Source: Acinetobacter brisouisimilis (GTDB lineage Bacteria > Pseudomonadota > Gammaproteobacteria > Pseudomonadales > Moraxellaceae). Taken from it: a DNA stretch of 64,000 bases. Shown here in pieces: positions 27,034 through 36,738 of the stretch (the first letter of the stretch is position 1; each line of letters opens with the position of its first letter). Below the pieces are notes generated by a model, which saw only the letters and a program-made list of their open reading frames with translations, ran no database searches and was not told the DNA's origin. Both the position numbers and the translations under genes were made by a program. The stretch spans positions 2,226,484-2,290,483 of the forward strand of contig NZ_KB851219.1 of assembly GCF_000368265.1 (NCBI RefSeq). Direction: 5' to 3'.

Positions 27034-27537
27034 CTACTGCTCTTCAACCAACATATACACCAAATCCAACTCAGGGCAAGCATAGCCCATCGCTGTCAAT
27101 GCTGCGCTGATTTGCCCCCGATGATGTGTGCCATGATTAAACACATATACCAAGGTTGCTGCATACGGTAATGACTTTGGCTGCCCTGTCGATGTTTGAT
27201 AATTTAAATTTCCTGCCAAATACTGTGGATCAAGTTCATTTAAAAATGTGATCCAATTCAATGTCTTTTCTTGTAATTTTTGAATTAAAACATGCCGATC
27301 ATCCTCAACAATGGTATTGAGCTGCAGCGTTGGTGAATATCCTTTTGCAAAACGTGGAAACCACAATTCATGTTCACCCAGCAAAAGATGATTTAATGTT
27401 CCAAAAATACTTTGAAAAAATAAGCCACTGTCCCGATAAAAATCAGCATCCGTCACATCAGCTAAAGACTGGCTTAATTTTGTCGTTGCCCAAATATTAT
27501 AACGCGCCAATAACTGCAAACTTTCTAAATTGATCAT
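27034..27537 (-). CDS. DinB/DfsB-family protein
   Basis: 167-residue four-helix-bundle protein of the DinB-like superfamily. The metal-binding histidines that typify the fold can be seen: H51 in LNHLLLGE, and the HGTHHRGQI segment near 134-142. Family members are thiol-dependent metalloenzymes or of unknown function; several are induced by DNA damage. No operator for LexA-type control was recognised. It lies between convergent acr1 and the tex terminator. Confidence 0.75.
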   Translation of the reverse strand: MINLESLQLLARYNIWATTKLSQSLADVTDADFYRDSGLFFQSIFGTLNHLLLGEHELWFPRFAKGYSPTLQLNTIVEDDRHVLIQKLQEKTLNWITFLNELDPQYLAGNLNYQTSTGQPKSLPYAATLVYVFNHGTHHRGQISAALTAMGYACPELDLVYMLVEEQ

Positions 27538-27578
27538 TGTTATTCCCTTATTTTTCCAATCTTTTTTAATTATAAGCC

Positions 27579-27607
27579 ATAAAAAAAACCTCCCCGAAGG
27601 GAGGTTT
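27579..27607 (-). terminator. Terminator of tex
   Basis: A 9-bp stem (AAACCTCCC with GGGAGGTTT, 27586-27594 and 27599-27607) around a stable CGAA/TTCG tetraloop. On the minus strand it is followed by eight T. Confidence 0.9.
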
Positions 27608-27619
27608 CATCAGTTCAAA

Positions 27620-29989
27620 TTATTTTGAACCTTTAATGCCTGCTTGTAGCAACAACGCACCTAAACCACCAATTTTTTGCTCTTGTGGTTTATGGTTTTG
27701 AGGTTTTTGACCACCTTGACGTTGTGAGCGTTCACCTTGAGGACGTGATTGTGGGCGTTTCGGTTTACGATCCGCCTGCTCCGCAGCGTTTTCACGACGT
27801 GGTTGACGTTGTGCTTTGGCTGGTGCTTGTGATCCTTCAGGACGCATACTCAAGTTCACACGATGGCGTTCTACATCGACCTGAATTACACGAACTTTAA
27901 CGATTTGACCTGGTTTCACCACTTTATGCGGGTCAGAAACAAATTCATTAGCCAATTCAGAAATATGTACTAAACCATCATGATGCACACCGATATCTAC
28001 AAACGCGCCAAAATTAGTCACGTTTGTCACAACGCCTTCAAGCTCCATGCCTTCTGTCAACTGCGCAACATCGGTAATATCTTCACGGAACTTGACTATG
28101 CGGAATTCTGGACGTGGATCACGACCTGGTTTTTCAAGTTCAGCCAAGACATCTTTAATCGTTGGTAAACCAAATTTATCATCAACAAACTGGTCAGCAT
28201 CGACTTGACGAATAATTTCAGTATTGCCAATGATATCTTTCACTGTTGTTGCTTTCGCAGCCACAATTTTCTCAACCAAGCCATAACTTTCAGGGTGAAC
28301 TGCAGAAGCATCTAACGGCTCAGAACCATCCTGAATACGTAAGAAACCCGCTGCCTGTTCAAAAGTACGCTCGCCCAAACGTGGTACTTTTTTCAATGCA
28401 TGACGTGTATCAAAACGACCATTTTCTTTACGATATTCAACGATTTGTTGAGCGATTGCTTTGTTTAAACCGGCGATATAACCCAAAATTGCTGCTGATG
28501 CTGTATTCACATCTACACCAACCGCGTTCACACAGTCTTCAACCACAGCATCCAGAGTTTTTGCCAAACCAGTCTGGTTGACATCGTGCTGGTACTGACC
28601 CACACCAATCGATTTTGGATCGATTTTCACAAGTTCAGCGAGTGGATCTTGTAGACGGCGGGCAATTGACACTGCACCACGAATCGAAACATCAAGTTCA
28701 GGCAATTCTTGTGATGCAAGCTCACTTGCCGAATAGACGGATGCACCTGCTTCACTGACAGTAATACGGGTCAATTGAAGGTCAGTATTTTGCGCCATCA
28801 TTTCAGCAACGACAGCTTCGGTTTCACGACTTGCTGTACCGTTACCAATTGCAATCAGTTCAACCTGATATTCACGGCAAAGACGCGCCAACTCAGCAAT
28901 TGAACCTGCTTTATCTTCTTTTGGTGCAAATGGGTAAATTGTGCTGTGTGCAACCACATCGCCTGACTGGTTTACAACAGCCAATTTCACGCCTGTACGG
29001 ATGCCAGGGTCAACACCCAAAGTACAACGTGCCCCCGCTGGTGCAGACAACAACAAATGGCGTAAGTTTTCAGCAAAGACATTCATCGCCTCAGCTTCAG
29101 CCGTCAAACGCTTTTCTGTCAGTAAAGAATGTTCGATTTGCGGACGAATTTTACCCAGCCAGAATAATTTCGCAGTTTGCTTTAAGAAATCTTGGCGCGC
29201 TTGTGGCTGGATTTGATCCAGATTGTATTCGGTTTCGATGCGTGCCAATGCTACATCATCTTCACCATCGACTTTTAAGCCCAAGACATTTTCCTGGCGA
29301 CCACGTAACATGGCCAGCAAACGATGCGATGGAACTTTGTTGAGGTTTTCTGAAAATTCGAAGTAGTCGCGGAACTTTTTGCCAACTTCTTTTTTCTCAT
29401 CAGAAGCCACTGCGCTTTTTAAAATGGCAGTTTTTGCAAATAACGCCTTCAATTCTGTGGTCAGCGCAATATTTTGTGCCCAGTCATCAATAATGATGTG
29501 CTGAATCGCATCGAGTTGGCTGTCGACATCTGGGTAATCGGCATGTTCAAAACCTGCGACTGCAGCCGTTGGCTCAATCTGTTCAGTCAAGATTTTCTCT
29601 GCCGCATCACCTAAACCTGCCTCTCTCGCTTTAAACGATTTGCTGGTACGTTTTGGGCGGTATGGTGCATAAATTTCTTCAAGCGCATTTTTGGTGTCTG
29701 CGGCATTGACGCGTGCCAACAAATCATCATTGAGCTTGTTTTGTTCTTGTAATGATTGAATTACTTTTTCACGACGCTCGTAGAGATCACGCAAATAACT
29801 CAAGCGCGTATCGAGCTGACGTAGTTGTGTATCGTCTAAGCCTTGGGTGACTTCTTTACGGTAGCGGGCAATAAACGGAACACTTGCACCTTCATCAATT
29901 AAGCGAATCGCAGCTTCTACTTGGTTCGGACGTACGGCAAGCTCGCTTGCCAACTGCTGAACGAGGTCAGTCATCGTGTTTGATCCCAT
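27620..29989 (-). CDS. tex: Tex-family transcription accessory protein
   Basis: RNA-binding protein of the Tex/Spt6 superfamily. The 789 residues carry the N-terminal helical region, a YqgF/RNase H-like domain (TLGVDPGIRTGVKLAVV near 325), a helix-hairpin-helix section (VGVDVNTASAAILGYIAGL), and a C-terminal S1 domain (VVTNVTNFGAFVDIGVHHDGLVHI cut here to its key features) with a basic Lys/Arg/Gln-rich tail. In the family it affects transcription and stress tolerance. Two possible ATGs (29989 and 29974) exist; neither has a strong Shine-Dalgarno. Divergent from ompR. Confidence 0.93.
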   Translation of the reverse strand: MGSNTMTDLVQQLASELAVRPNQVEAAIRLIDEGASVPFIARYRKEVTQGLDDTQLRQLDTRLSYLRDLYERREKVIQSLQEQNKLNDDLLARVNAADTKNALEEIYAPYRPKRTSKSFKAREAGLGDAAEKILTEQIEPTAAVAGFEHADYPDVDSQLDAIQHIIIDDWAQNIALTTELKALFAKTAILKSAVASDEKKEVGKKFRDYFEFSENLNKVPSHRLLAMLRGRQENVLGLKVDGEDDVALARIETEYNLDQIQPQARQDFLKQTAKLFWLGKIRPQIEHSLLTEKRLTAEAEAMNVFAENLRHLLLSAPAGARCTLGVDPGIRTGVKLAVVNQSGDVVAHSTIYPFAPKEDKAGSIAELARLCREYQVELIAIGNGTASRETEAVVAEMMAQNTDLQLTRITVSEAGASVYSASELASQELPELDVSIRGAVSIARRLQDPLAELVKIDPKSIGVGQYQHDVNQTGLAKTLDAVVEDCVNAVGVDVNTASAAILGYIAGLNKAIAQQIVEYRKENGRFDTRHALKKVPRLGERTFEQAAGFLRIQDGSEPLDASAVHPESYGLVEKIVAAKATTVKDIIGNTEIIRQVDADQFVDDKFGLPTIKDVLAELEKPGRDPRPEFRIVKFREDITDVAQLTEGMELEGVVTNVTNFGAFVDIGVHHDGLVHISELANEFVSDPHKVVKPGQIVKVRVIQVDVERHRVNLSMRPEGSQAPAKAQRQPRRENAAEQADRKPKRPQSRPQGERSQRQGGQKPQNHKPQEQKIGGLGALLLQAGIKGSK

Positions 29990-30292
29990 AAGGAATAAGA
30001 ACTATAAAAGCAGTGATTATAAAGACCATGCTCGTAAAATCTACAGAAATTATGCCGAAAAACTAAAATTATCATCATCATTCAGTTGTTTCTTGGTTTT
30101 TCCGTTCTTAATATGACTTAGATTTGAGGAAAAGAGCCGAATAAAATCAATTGAATAAAATTTAGGTAAAATAACTTAGGCGACTGTATATATTTGTTAA
30201 TTTGAGCAAATTAATACATAGCCATAAGCATTATGAAAGCATTATACTCAAAGCATCGACTATTATATAAATGATAATCAAGGGAGCACTTC
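29990..30292. other. Divergent tex/ompR intergenic region with AAGCAT repeats
   Basis: About 300 bases without a gene. Close to ompR are three AAGCAT elements at 30226, 30237 and 30251; the first two form a near-perfect 11-bp direct repeat (AAGCATTATGA / AAGCATTATAC). The phasing of one helical turn suggests tandem binding by a regulator, possibly OmpR itself. A good ribosome-binding site (AGGGAG) precedes the ompR ATG. Confidence 0.5.
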
Positions 30293-31057
30293 ATGAGTTT
30301 AGTGGTACCTGCTGACAATAAAGATGTCGCACTTCACGACACTGATCGCGTTGAACGAATTTTGGTCGTAGATGATGACGTCCGTCTTCGTACTTTATTA
30401 CAACGTTTTTTAGAAGATAAAGGCTTTGTCGTGAAAACTGCTCACGATGCCACTCAAATGGATCGCCTGTTACAACGTGAGTTGTTTTCGTTAATTGTTC
30501 TCGATTTCATGCTGCCTGTAGAAGATGGTTTAAGCATCTGCCGTCGTTTACGCCAGTCCAATATTGATACACCAATCATTATGCTGACTGCACGTGGTAG
30601 CGATTCTGACCGTATCTCTGGTCTAGATGCAGGTGCAGATGACTATTTACCAAAGCCATTTAACCCAAATGAATTGCTTGCACGTATCCGCGCTATTTTA
30701 CGTCGCCAAGTGCGTGAAGTGCCTGGTGCACCAAGCCAGCATATGGAAGTGGTGAGTTTTGGCCCTTGGTCACTCGACTTGTCGACTCGCACCTTGACCC
30801 GTGAAGGTCAAGTGGTCACCTTAACCACAGGCGAGTTTGCTGTCCTTAAAGCACTGGTACAGCATCCGCGTGAACCGTTGACCCGTGACAAGCTCATGAA
30901 CCTTGCTCGTGGTCGTGAATGGGGTGCTATGGAACGTTCAATTGATGTTCAAGTTTCCCGCTTGCGCCGTTTGGTTGAAGATAATCCGGCACGTGCCCGT
31001 TATATTCAAACCGTTTGGGGGGTAGGTTATGTATTTGTTCCAGATGGTGCTGAATAA
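30293..31057 (+). CDS. ompR: Response regulator OmpR
   Basis: Two-component transcription factor of the OmpR/PhoB family, 254 residues. Receiver domain at about 20-135 with acidic pocket VDDD (26-29), phosphoacceptor D71 (LIVLDFMLP) and the conserved K in YLPKPF; winged-helix DNA-binding domain follows (GEFAVLKALVQHPREPLTRDKL, RSIDVQVSRLRRLVEDN). It has an N-terminal extension of about 18 residues. It is cotranscribed with envZ (12-nt gap). In Acinetobacter the OmpR/EnvZ pair controls envelope and osmotic responses; the regulon here is unknown. Confidence 0.93.
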   Translation: MSLVVPADNKDVALHDTDRVERILVVDDDVRLRTLLQRFLEDKGFVVKTAHDATQMDRLLQRELFSLIVLDFMLPVEDGLSICRRLRQSNIDTPIIMLTARGSDSDRISGLDAGADDYLPKPFNPNELLARIRAILRRQVREVPGAPSQHMEVVSFGPWSLDLSTRTLTREGQVVTLTTGEFAVLKALVQHPREPLTRDKLMNLARGREWGAMERSIDVQVSRLRRLVEDNPARARYIQTVWGVGYVFVPDGAE

Positions 31058-31069
31058 GGGCGGTCTTAC

Positions 31070-32482
31070 GTGACAGCTGAACCAAATAACCCGAAGAATA
31101 ATATTGTTCTCGATTCTTCGGGTTACTATGCAAAACCACGAAGCCAATTTGAACGCTTTGTAGACAAATTAAAACCGCGTTCAGCTGCACTGCGCACCAC
31201 AGTTCTTGTGACTTTTGTGGTGTGTTTTAGCCTGTTTATGTCGTTATGGTTCATTTGGCGCACCTTATACTTGCCTGAACTCCAACAACACGCAGGTTAT
31301 CTGGCAATTGAATCGGAAATTATCCATAATCCCAATTTTAAAATTATAAATAACGGCAAAGAAATCTCTGTCGATACGTGGCTCAATCAACGTTTAGGTG
31401 TTGAGTTCATGACTGATGATAGCAAGCGCCCAGCGATTGTCGATAAACCGATCGCTGACTTTTTTACCGACAGCATTAAACAAAGTCTGGCAAGTGCGAT
31501 TAATGCAGATCCCGAAGACGTTACGGTCTTTTTTAAATTCAAACCCACACCAAGTATTTGGGTACAAACCCCAAGCATGCATGGTGGATGGATTCGTGAA
31601 CCTTTAAAAAATTATGCGAACTATAGTTTAGAGCTGATTTTAGCGTGGTTTCTTGGTGTACCCATTTTATCTGCCATTATTATTTTAACTTTGGTACGTC
31701 AGCTCAACCGCCCACTGAAACGTCTGCAAAATGCAGCCAACAGTTATAGTAAAACAGGTAAAGCCCCATTTTTAGCCACCAATCACGGCCCTTTAGAGAT
31801 TCGGGAAGTTAACCAAGCGTTTAATCATATGATCTACACGCTTGAGCAAATCGAGAAAGACCGTCAGATTATGCTAGCAGGCATTTCGCATGACTTACGC
31901 ACTCCCCTGACTCGTATTCGTCTGACTGCCGAAATGCTCCCTGATGAATTTTTGCGTGATGGATTGATTTATGACGTTGAAGATATGGATGCGATTTTAA
32001 ATCAGTTCATTTCCTATATGCGAGATGGGTCAGATGAAGAACTTTCTGATACCGATATCAACACCTTGCTACAAGAGTTAGTCGTACAGTTTAAACCTCT
32101 GGATATTCGCTTTACACCAGAACCACTGCCCATCATTTTGGCGCGAAGCTTATCACTCAAACGTCTGATCGGGAATTTAATCAATAACTCCAAACGCTAT
32201 GGTGCAGAACCGATTGAGCTTTCAGCCAGTGTTGATGCCGACAAAATCAAGATTTGCGTAGCAGATCATGGTGAAGGTATTCCCGCCGATCAGATCGAGG
32301 AATTGATGCAACCTTTTGTACGGGGTGATAGTGCCCGTACCATTCAGGGTAGCGGTCTAGGTCTGGCAATTGTGAAACGCATTGTTGATATTCATCAGGG
32401 TGAACTGATTTTGCGGAATCGTGTTGAAGGTGGGTTTGAAGCGATTATTTTGTTGCCTGTTGCTAAAGCTGAAAAATTATAA
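31070..32482 (+). CDS. envZ: Sensor histidine kinase EnvZ
   Basis: Inner-membrane sensor kinase partnered with OmpR. TM1 at about residues 43-66, a periplasmic domain of about 115 residues, TM2 at about 186-208, HAMP region, then the dimerisation domain with phosphoacceptor H274 in AGISHDLRTPLTR. The ATPase domain shows the N box (LIGNLINNSKRYG), G1 (VADHGEGIP) and G2 (GSGLGLAIVKR). The start is GTG 31070, 12 nt after ompR. Length 470, slightly longer than the E. coli protein because of an N-terminal extension. Confidence 0.92.
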   Translation: MTAEPNNPKNNIVLDSSGYYAKPRSQFERFVDKLKPRSAALRTTVLVTFVVCFSLFMSLWFIWRTLYLPELQQHAGYLAIESEIIHNPNFKIINNGKEISVDTWLNQRLGVEFMTDDSKRPAIVDKPIADFFTDSIKQSLASAINADPEDVTVFFKFKPTPSIWVQTPSMHGGWIREPLKNYANYSLELILAWFLGVPILSAIIILTLVRQLNRPLKRLQNAANSYSKTGKAPFLATNHGPLEIREVNQAFNHMIYTLEQIEKDRQIMLAGISHDLRTPLTRIRLTAEMLPDEFLRDGLIYDVEDMDAILNQFISYMRDGSDEELSDTDINTLLQELVVQFKPLDIRFTPEPLPIILARSLSLKRLIGNLINNSKRYGAEPIELSASVDADKIKICVADHGEGIPADQIEELMQPFVRGDSARTIQGSGLGLAIVKRIVDIHQGELILRNRVEGGFEAIILLPVAKAEKL

Positions 32483-32750
32483 AAGATCAACCCCTCTTTT
32501 GAACATCTGGGAAAAAGCATTGCAAACCCGAAATAAAACGATCATTTATTCACCATCTTTTATTTAGACAAAGGTTTGATTTATTTTTAATAAAACAACT
32601 AATTTCAATGACTTAAAATTCATTTATTTACTTGATATTCATATTTATTTTAAAAATTAGACCTTAGCCTAACAAGCATGAAAATTACCTGACCAGAGGG
32701 TAGAATCCCCTCTGCATAACTTAAAAATCCATTTTTTTTGAGAGTAGAAC

Positions 32751-34244
32751 ATGTCATTAGATCGTATTCGCTTAGCTTCATTACATGACAAAGTCATTTC
32801 AGCCGAGCAAGCAGCAGAACTAATTCAGGATGGTATGACAGTAGGGATGAGCGGTTTTACTCGTGCTGGTGAAGCTAAAGCAGTACCTTTGGCTTTAGTG
32901 AAGCGCGCAAAAACAAATCCATTAAAAATTAGCCTGGTAACTGGGGCAAGTTTAGGAAACGACCTAGACAAACAGTTGACTGAAGCGGGTGTTCTAGCTC
33001 GTCGTATGCCATTCCAAGTAGACAATACGTTACGTAAAGCCATTAACAATGGTCAAGTCATGTTTATTGATCAGCATTTGTCTGAAACTGTTGAACAAAT
33101 GCGCGGCAACCAAATTAAACGCCCTGAAATCGCAATCATTGAAGCTGTTGCCATTACTGAAACAGGCAGCATCATTCCAACAACTTCTGTCGGTAACTCT
33201 GCAAGCTTTGTAGAATATGCTGATAAGGTAATTGTTGAAATCAATACTTCTGTAAGTACTGATTTTGAAGGCGTACATGATATTTACATTCCAACACCAC
33301 GCCCAAACCGCGAACCAATTCCTTTAACTTATTCTGAACAACGTATTGGTACAACTGGTATTGACGTTGACCCTGCAAAAATTGCAGCGATTGTCTTCAA
33401 TGACACACCAGACTCTCCATCTAACGTAACCGACCCAGATGAAGAAACTCAGGCGATTGCAAACCACCTGATTGATTTCTTCGAAAAAGAAGTTGCTGAA
33501 GGTCGCTTGCCACATAATCTAGCACCATTACAAGCTGGGATTGGTTCAATTGCCAACGCAGTATTGACAGGTTTTAAACACTCAAGCTTTGAAAACTTGG
33601 TGATGTATTCTGAAGTATTACAAGACTGTACTTTTGAATTGATCGATGCTGGCAAAATGACCTTTGCTTCAGGTTGTTCAATGACCTTGTCTGAAAAATG
33701 CGGTAACCGCGTATTTGGCAACTTGGCGCATTACAAAGACAAATTCGTACTCCGTCCACAAGAAATTTCAAACATTCCTGAAATCGTGCGTCGTTTAGGC
33801 ATTATCGGTATCAATACTGCCCTTGAATTCGATATTTACGGTAACGTGAACTCAACACATGTTTGCGGTACTCACATGATGAACGGTATTGGTGGTTCAG
33901 GTGACTTCGCTCGTAATGCCAACATTGCAATCTTTGTGACCAAATCAATTGCAAAAGGCGGTGCGATCTCTTCTGTAGTACCAATGGCATCTCACGTTGA
34001 CCATGCTAACCATGACGTTGATATTCTAGTGACTGAACAAGGTCTTGCCGATCTTCGTGGTCTAGCTCCACGTGAACGTGCGCGTGCCATCATCGACAAC
34101 TGTGCACACCCAGACTATAAAGCTGCTTTGAATGACTACTTTGATCGTGCTTGTGAAAAAGGTGGTCAAACTCCTCACGTTCTTGAAGAAGCACTTTCTT
34201 GGCACGTTAACTTCAAAACAACAGGTAAAATGCTGGCTGAGTAA
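32751..34244 (+). CDS. Acetyl-CoA hydrolase / succinyl-CoA:acetate CoA-transferase family protein
   Basis: 497-residue enzyme of the class I CoA-transferase family that moves CoA between succinyl-CoA and acetate, or hydrolyses acetyl-CoA. Visible features are the N-terminal GMTVGMSGFTRAGEAKAVP, the PLQAGIGSIANAVL segment and the probable catalytic Glu in NTALEFDIYGNVNSTH, followed by glycine-rich MNGIGGSGDFARNA of the CoA site. It likely serves acetate overflow or a modified TCA cycle. Monocistronic, with tandem hairpins at the 3' end. Confidence 0.85.
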   Translation: MSLDRIRLASLHDKVISAEQAAELIQDGMTVGMSGFTRAGEAKAVPLALVKRAKTNPLKISLVTGASLGNDLDKQLTEAGVLARRMPFQVDNTLRKAINNGQVMFIDQHLSETVEQMRGNQIKRPEIAIIEAVAITETGSIIPTTSVGNSASFVEYADKVIVEINTSVSTDFEGVHDIYIPTPRPNREPIPLTYSEQRIGTTGIDVDPAKIAAIVFNDTPDSPSNVTDPDEETQAIANHLIDFFEKEVAEGRLPHNLAPLQAGIGSIANAVLTGFKHSSFENLVMYSEVLQDCTFELIDAGKMTFASGCSMTLSEKCGNRVFGNLAHYKDKFVLRPQEISNIPEIVRRLGIIGINTALEFDIYGNVNSTHVCGTHMMNGIGGSGDFARNANIAIFVTKSIAKGGAISSVVPMASHVDHANHDVDILVTEQGLADLRGLAPRERARAIIDNCAHPDYKAALNDYFDRACEKGGQTPHVLEEALSWHVNFKTTGKMLAE

Positions 34245-34256
34245 TTAAGCCCAGTA

Positions 34257-34290
34257 TTGAATTTTCATGTTGATCGCCATGAAAATTCAA
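34257..34290. repeat. 13-bp perfect hairpin after the CoA-transferase gene
   Basis: Arms 34257-34269 (TTGAATTTTCATG) and 34278-34290 are exact complements with an 8-nt loop; no T-run follows. Just 4 nt downstream is a separate terminator hairpin. Confidence 0.8.
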
Positions 34291-34294
34291 CCAT

Positions 34295-34326
34295 AAAAAA
34301 GCACGCCTGAACGCGTGCTTTTTTTC
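34295..34326 (+). terminator. Terminator of the CoA-transferase gene
   Basis: A 12-bp stem with AAAAAAGCACGC on the left and its complement on the right, 6-nt loop, long T-run. It can also serve the leftward porin gene from the other side. Confidence 0.9.
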
Positions 34327-34356
34327 TATTTGGATATTTGATTCTGGAAGATCAAC

Positions 34357-35616
34357 CTAGAATTTTAAGCTGTATTCCACACCAACAATGTCCTGATCCA
34401 TACTCAAATTCGCCTGTCCCCCACCAAATGCTGGCGAAATTGAACCATGTACTGTTTTTTCCAGTGCACGAGTATAAGCAAGGCTCACATCTTGCTTAGG
34501 ATCAATACTCCATGTTGCCCCCACACTCACATGTTGCTGTACCACACCTGGTGCCAAAATATTCAGAAAAGCTTGATTTTCTCGTACTGGCTGATCGTTA
34601 TAGCTATATCCAGCGCGTAAAGCCAGTTTTGGCAATGCCTGATAAGTTGCCGAAATCTTATAAACATTAATATCTTTCCAGCCAAAACCTGGCCCGTTGG
34701 CTGTTCCAAAAGTATTCCCCGCCATCACCTGTGCAACATCGAGCTGATTACCCACCGATTTAACATCAGAGTAGTTAATGCGCTGATAATCGGCAGCAAC
34801 CGATAGGGTTGGCGTCAACTGATAGTTCAGCCCAACACCATAATTTTCTGGCACATCAAAACTGCCATTGCCAGCAAATAGACCTTCATACTTTTTAAAA
34901 CGACTGGCATGAATTTTTGAAGCATAGGTTGCACCTACAGTCAATCGATCATTAACTTTGGCTGACCAGCCAATACGTGCCCCAACACCTGTTGAATCAT
35001 CATTACCACGGTCACTCATGGCATTTTTATCTTGGGAAAAACCACCGAAGACGTCGCCACCGATCCCTTTCGCCTGAAAACGTTGATACAAAATATTGGC
35101 TGCCAGTGCAATCGACTGATTATCGGCATATTTCCAAGAAATCGCTGGAGAAATAAATACCTGACTTAAACTCACCCCTGCACTACCCGTATTATTAAAA
35201 GAAGCATACGGGTTCTTTTTATAATTGGTGTCCATACCCCCATTACCATAGACAGCGATACCCGCAGTCAACTGATCATTAATAGGCTGACTGTAACCAA
35301 AACTCGGAATGACAAAATACTTGCGGCTGTTCCCATCATAATGACCATCTGCACCTGCACCATTCCCCACAATATCTGCCTTACGATCTGGCATAAACAA
35401 GGTCGCACTGGCATCGACACGTTGTCCTATCCAGCTAAGACCGGCCGGGTTGCTGGCAATGGTCAAACTGTCCTGAAAGTTAGCAATCGATGTACCAGAA
35501 TTACCTTGTGACGTCATACTATAAGCATTCATGAAATAACCATTGGTTGCAAATGCATTGGTTACAAAGAAGGGAAGCGCTGCTACAAGCACAAGGAGTT
35601 GAGGCTTCAATTTCAT
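34357..35616 (-). CDS. FadL/TodX-family outer-membrane transport protein
   Basis: Outer-membrane beta-barrel for uptake of hydrophobic compounds such as long-chain fatty acids. Start ATG 35616 is preferred to ATG 35649 because it begins a normal signal peptide (MKLKPQLL...NAFA) directly followed by the mature FadL-type N-terminus TNGYFMNAYSMTSQGNSG. The plug-like N-terminal region and [11 protein letters not shown] barrel strands ending in a C-terminal Phe support outer-membrane location. 419 residues. No strong ribosome-binding site was found for either start. The substrate is unknown. Confidence 0.83.
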   Translation of the reverse strand: MKLKPQLLVLVAALPFFVTNAFATNGYFMNAYSMTSQGNSGTSIANFQDSLTIASNPAGLSWIGQRVDASATLFMPDRKADIVGNGAGADGHYDGNSRKYFVIPSFGYSQPINDQLTAGIAVYGNGGMDTNYKKNPYASFNNTGSAGVSLSQVFISPAISWKYADNQSIALAANILYQRFQAKGIGGDVFGGFSQDKNAMSDRGNDDSTGVGARIGWSAKVNDRLTVGATYASKIHASRFKKYEGLFAGNGSFDVPENYGVGLNYQLTPTLSVAADYQRINYSDVKSVGNQLDVAQVMAGNTFGTANGPGFGWKDINVYKISATYQALPKLALRAGYSYNDQPVRENQAFLNILAPGVVQQHVSVGATWSIDPKQDVSLAYTRALEKTVHGSISPAFGGGQANLSMDQDIVGVEYSLKF

Positions 35617-35821
35617 GATGGGAGCATATAGAGTTGTTAAGACCAACATATTGTATTCATTTTAAATATCTGTTTTTATAATAAAAACTAAAATGCTTTC
35701 CATTATTTTTCATATAGAAAGTCGCGAACCTCTAGTCATAATCTAGGCTTCACATCTGATTAAATTAAAAATAAAACATTAAAAATCAATATATTTAAAA
35801 AACTAACAATACAAAAAAAGC

Positions 35822-35849
35822 AAAAGCCCCAATCCTGATTGAGGCTTTG
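35822..35849 (-). terminator. Terminator of the outer-membrane protein gene
   Basis: Stem AAAGCC-CCAATC / GATTG-AGGCTTT with one mismatch; on the minus strand T-rich sequence follows (complement of an A7 run near 35812-35818). Confidence 0.65.
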
Positions 35850-35890
35850 ATTTTCCAGCAAGGATACAAGATTAAATTTTCAACAGTATT

Positions 35891-36637
35891 TTAGAATTCG
35901 TATTCCATTTGCAAACGCAAGGTCGTGTTTGGTGTCGCATCGTTTGTTCCAGCCAGCAATGCAGTATTCCAGCTGATCGCTTGTTTAGTTCCTGTTTTAA
36001 TTTTGCCAAACAATGCAGGACCAATCTTAAATTCTTGTTTCGAAGAAGAGCGCCAGTTATCCCACTGACCCACGTTACCAAAAGCCTGTACACCCCAGTC
36101 CAGTTTTTCAGTATTACCCAAACGCTTTACCTGCATCTGATAATGTAACTCAGTGTCAAAAACTTCACTGGCATGTACATGTCTCTGGAACAATACATTA
36201 AAGTTGAACTGATATTGGTTCCATAATGTCTGAAACATCGGACCATAAGTCAGTTCATAACCTTCTGCGCGATCTTGTGGACGCTCTACCTCAAGTAAAA
36301 AGCCAACATCGACTGGATACTTGCCCGTCTCAGTCAACTGAAAGCGGTTTTCCCACTCCCAAGCATCAAAATTGGTCGACTCACCGGCTGGTTTGGCATA
36401 CTTGGCATACATTTCAGTAAACCACCATGGCGTTGGCGTAAAACCATAACCGATAGAATAAGCAGATTCCGAACTACCATCACGATTACGCTGTACACCT
36501 GTTTTAAAATCAATTTCGTGTTCGCCGTACTCAACCGTCGGGGTTCGCACATAGTCACTGGGGTCCGCATAAGCTGCTGTTGTTAAAAATAGGCTCAATA
36601 GTGCTCCTGCCTGAAAGACACCCTTGTTCAATAACAT
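35891..36637 (-). CDS. Putative outer-membrane beta-barrel protein
   Basis: I do not recognise a named family. ATG 36637 has AAGGAAAT upstream and opens a signal peptide (MLLNKGVFQAG...AAYA), so it is preferred over the longer frame to 36694. The 248-residue product has [11 protein letters not shown] polar/aromatic strands and ends in EYEF, the terminal Phe typical of barrel proteins inserted by the BAM machinery. It is the last gene of a leftward group whose other members are a cupredoxin and a wrecked FTR1 iron permease, so it could once have belonged to a metal-uptake operon. Confidence 0.7.
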   Translation of the reverse strand: MLLNKGVFQAGALLSLFLTTAAYADPSDYVRTPTVEYGEHEIDFKTGVQRNRDGSSESAYSIGYGFTPTPWWFTEMYAKYAKPAGESTNFDAWEWENRFQLTETGKYPVDVGFLLEVERPQDRAEGYELTYGPMFQTLWNQYQFNFNVLFQRHVHASEVFDTELHYQMQVKRLGNTEKLDWGVQAFGNVGQWDNWRSSSKQEFKIGPALFGKIKTGTKQAISWNTALLAGTNDATPNTTLRLQMEYEF

Positions 36638-36738
36638 CTTTATTTCCTTTTCCCTTGAGATGACTACAGCCAGCTGTTTACGCTGCAGCAACAAATGCCT
36701 TCAGTTTTTAGTAGCAAACCAAATTATGGCGATTGAAC

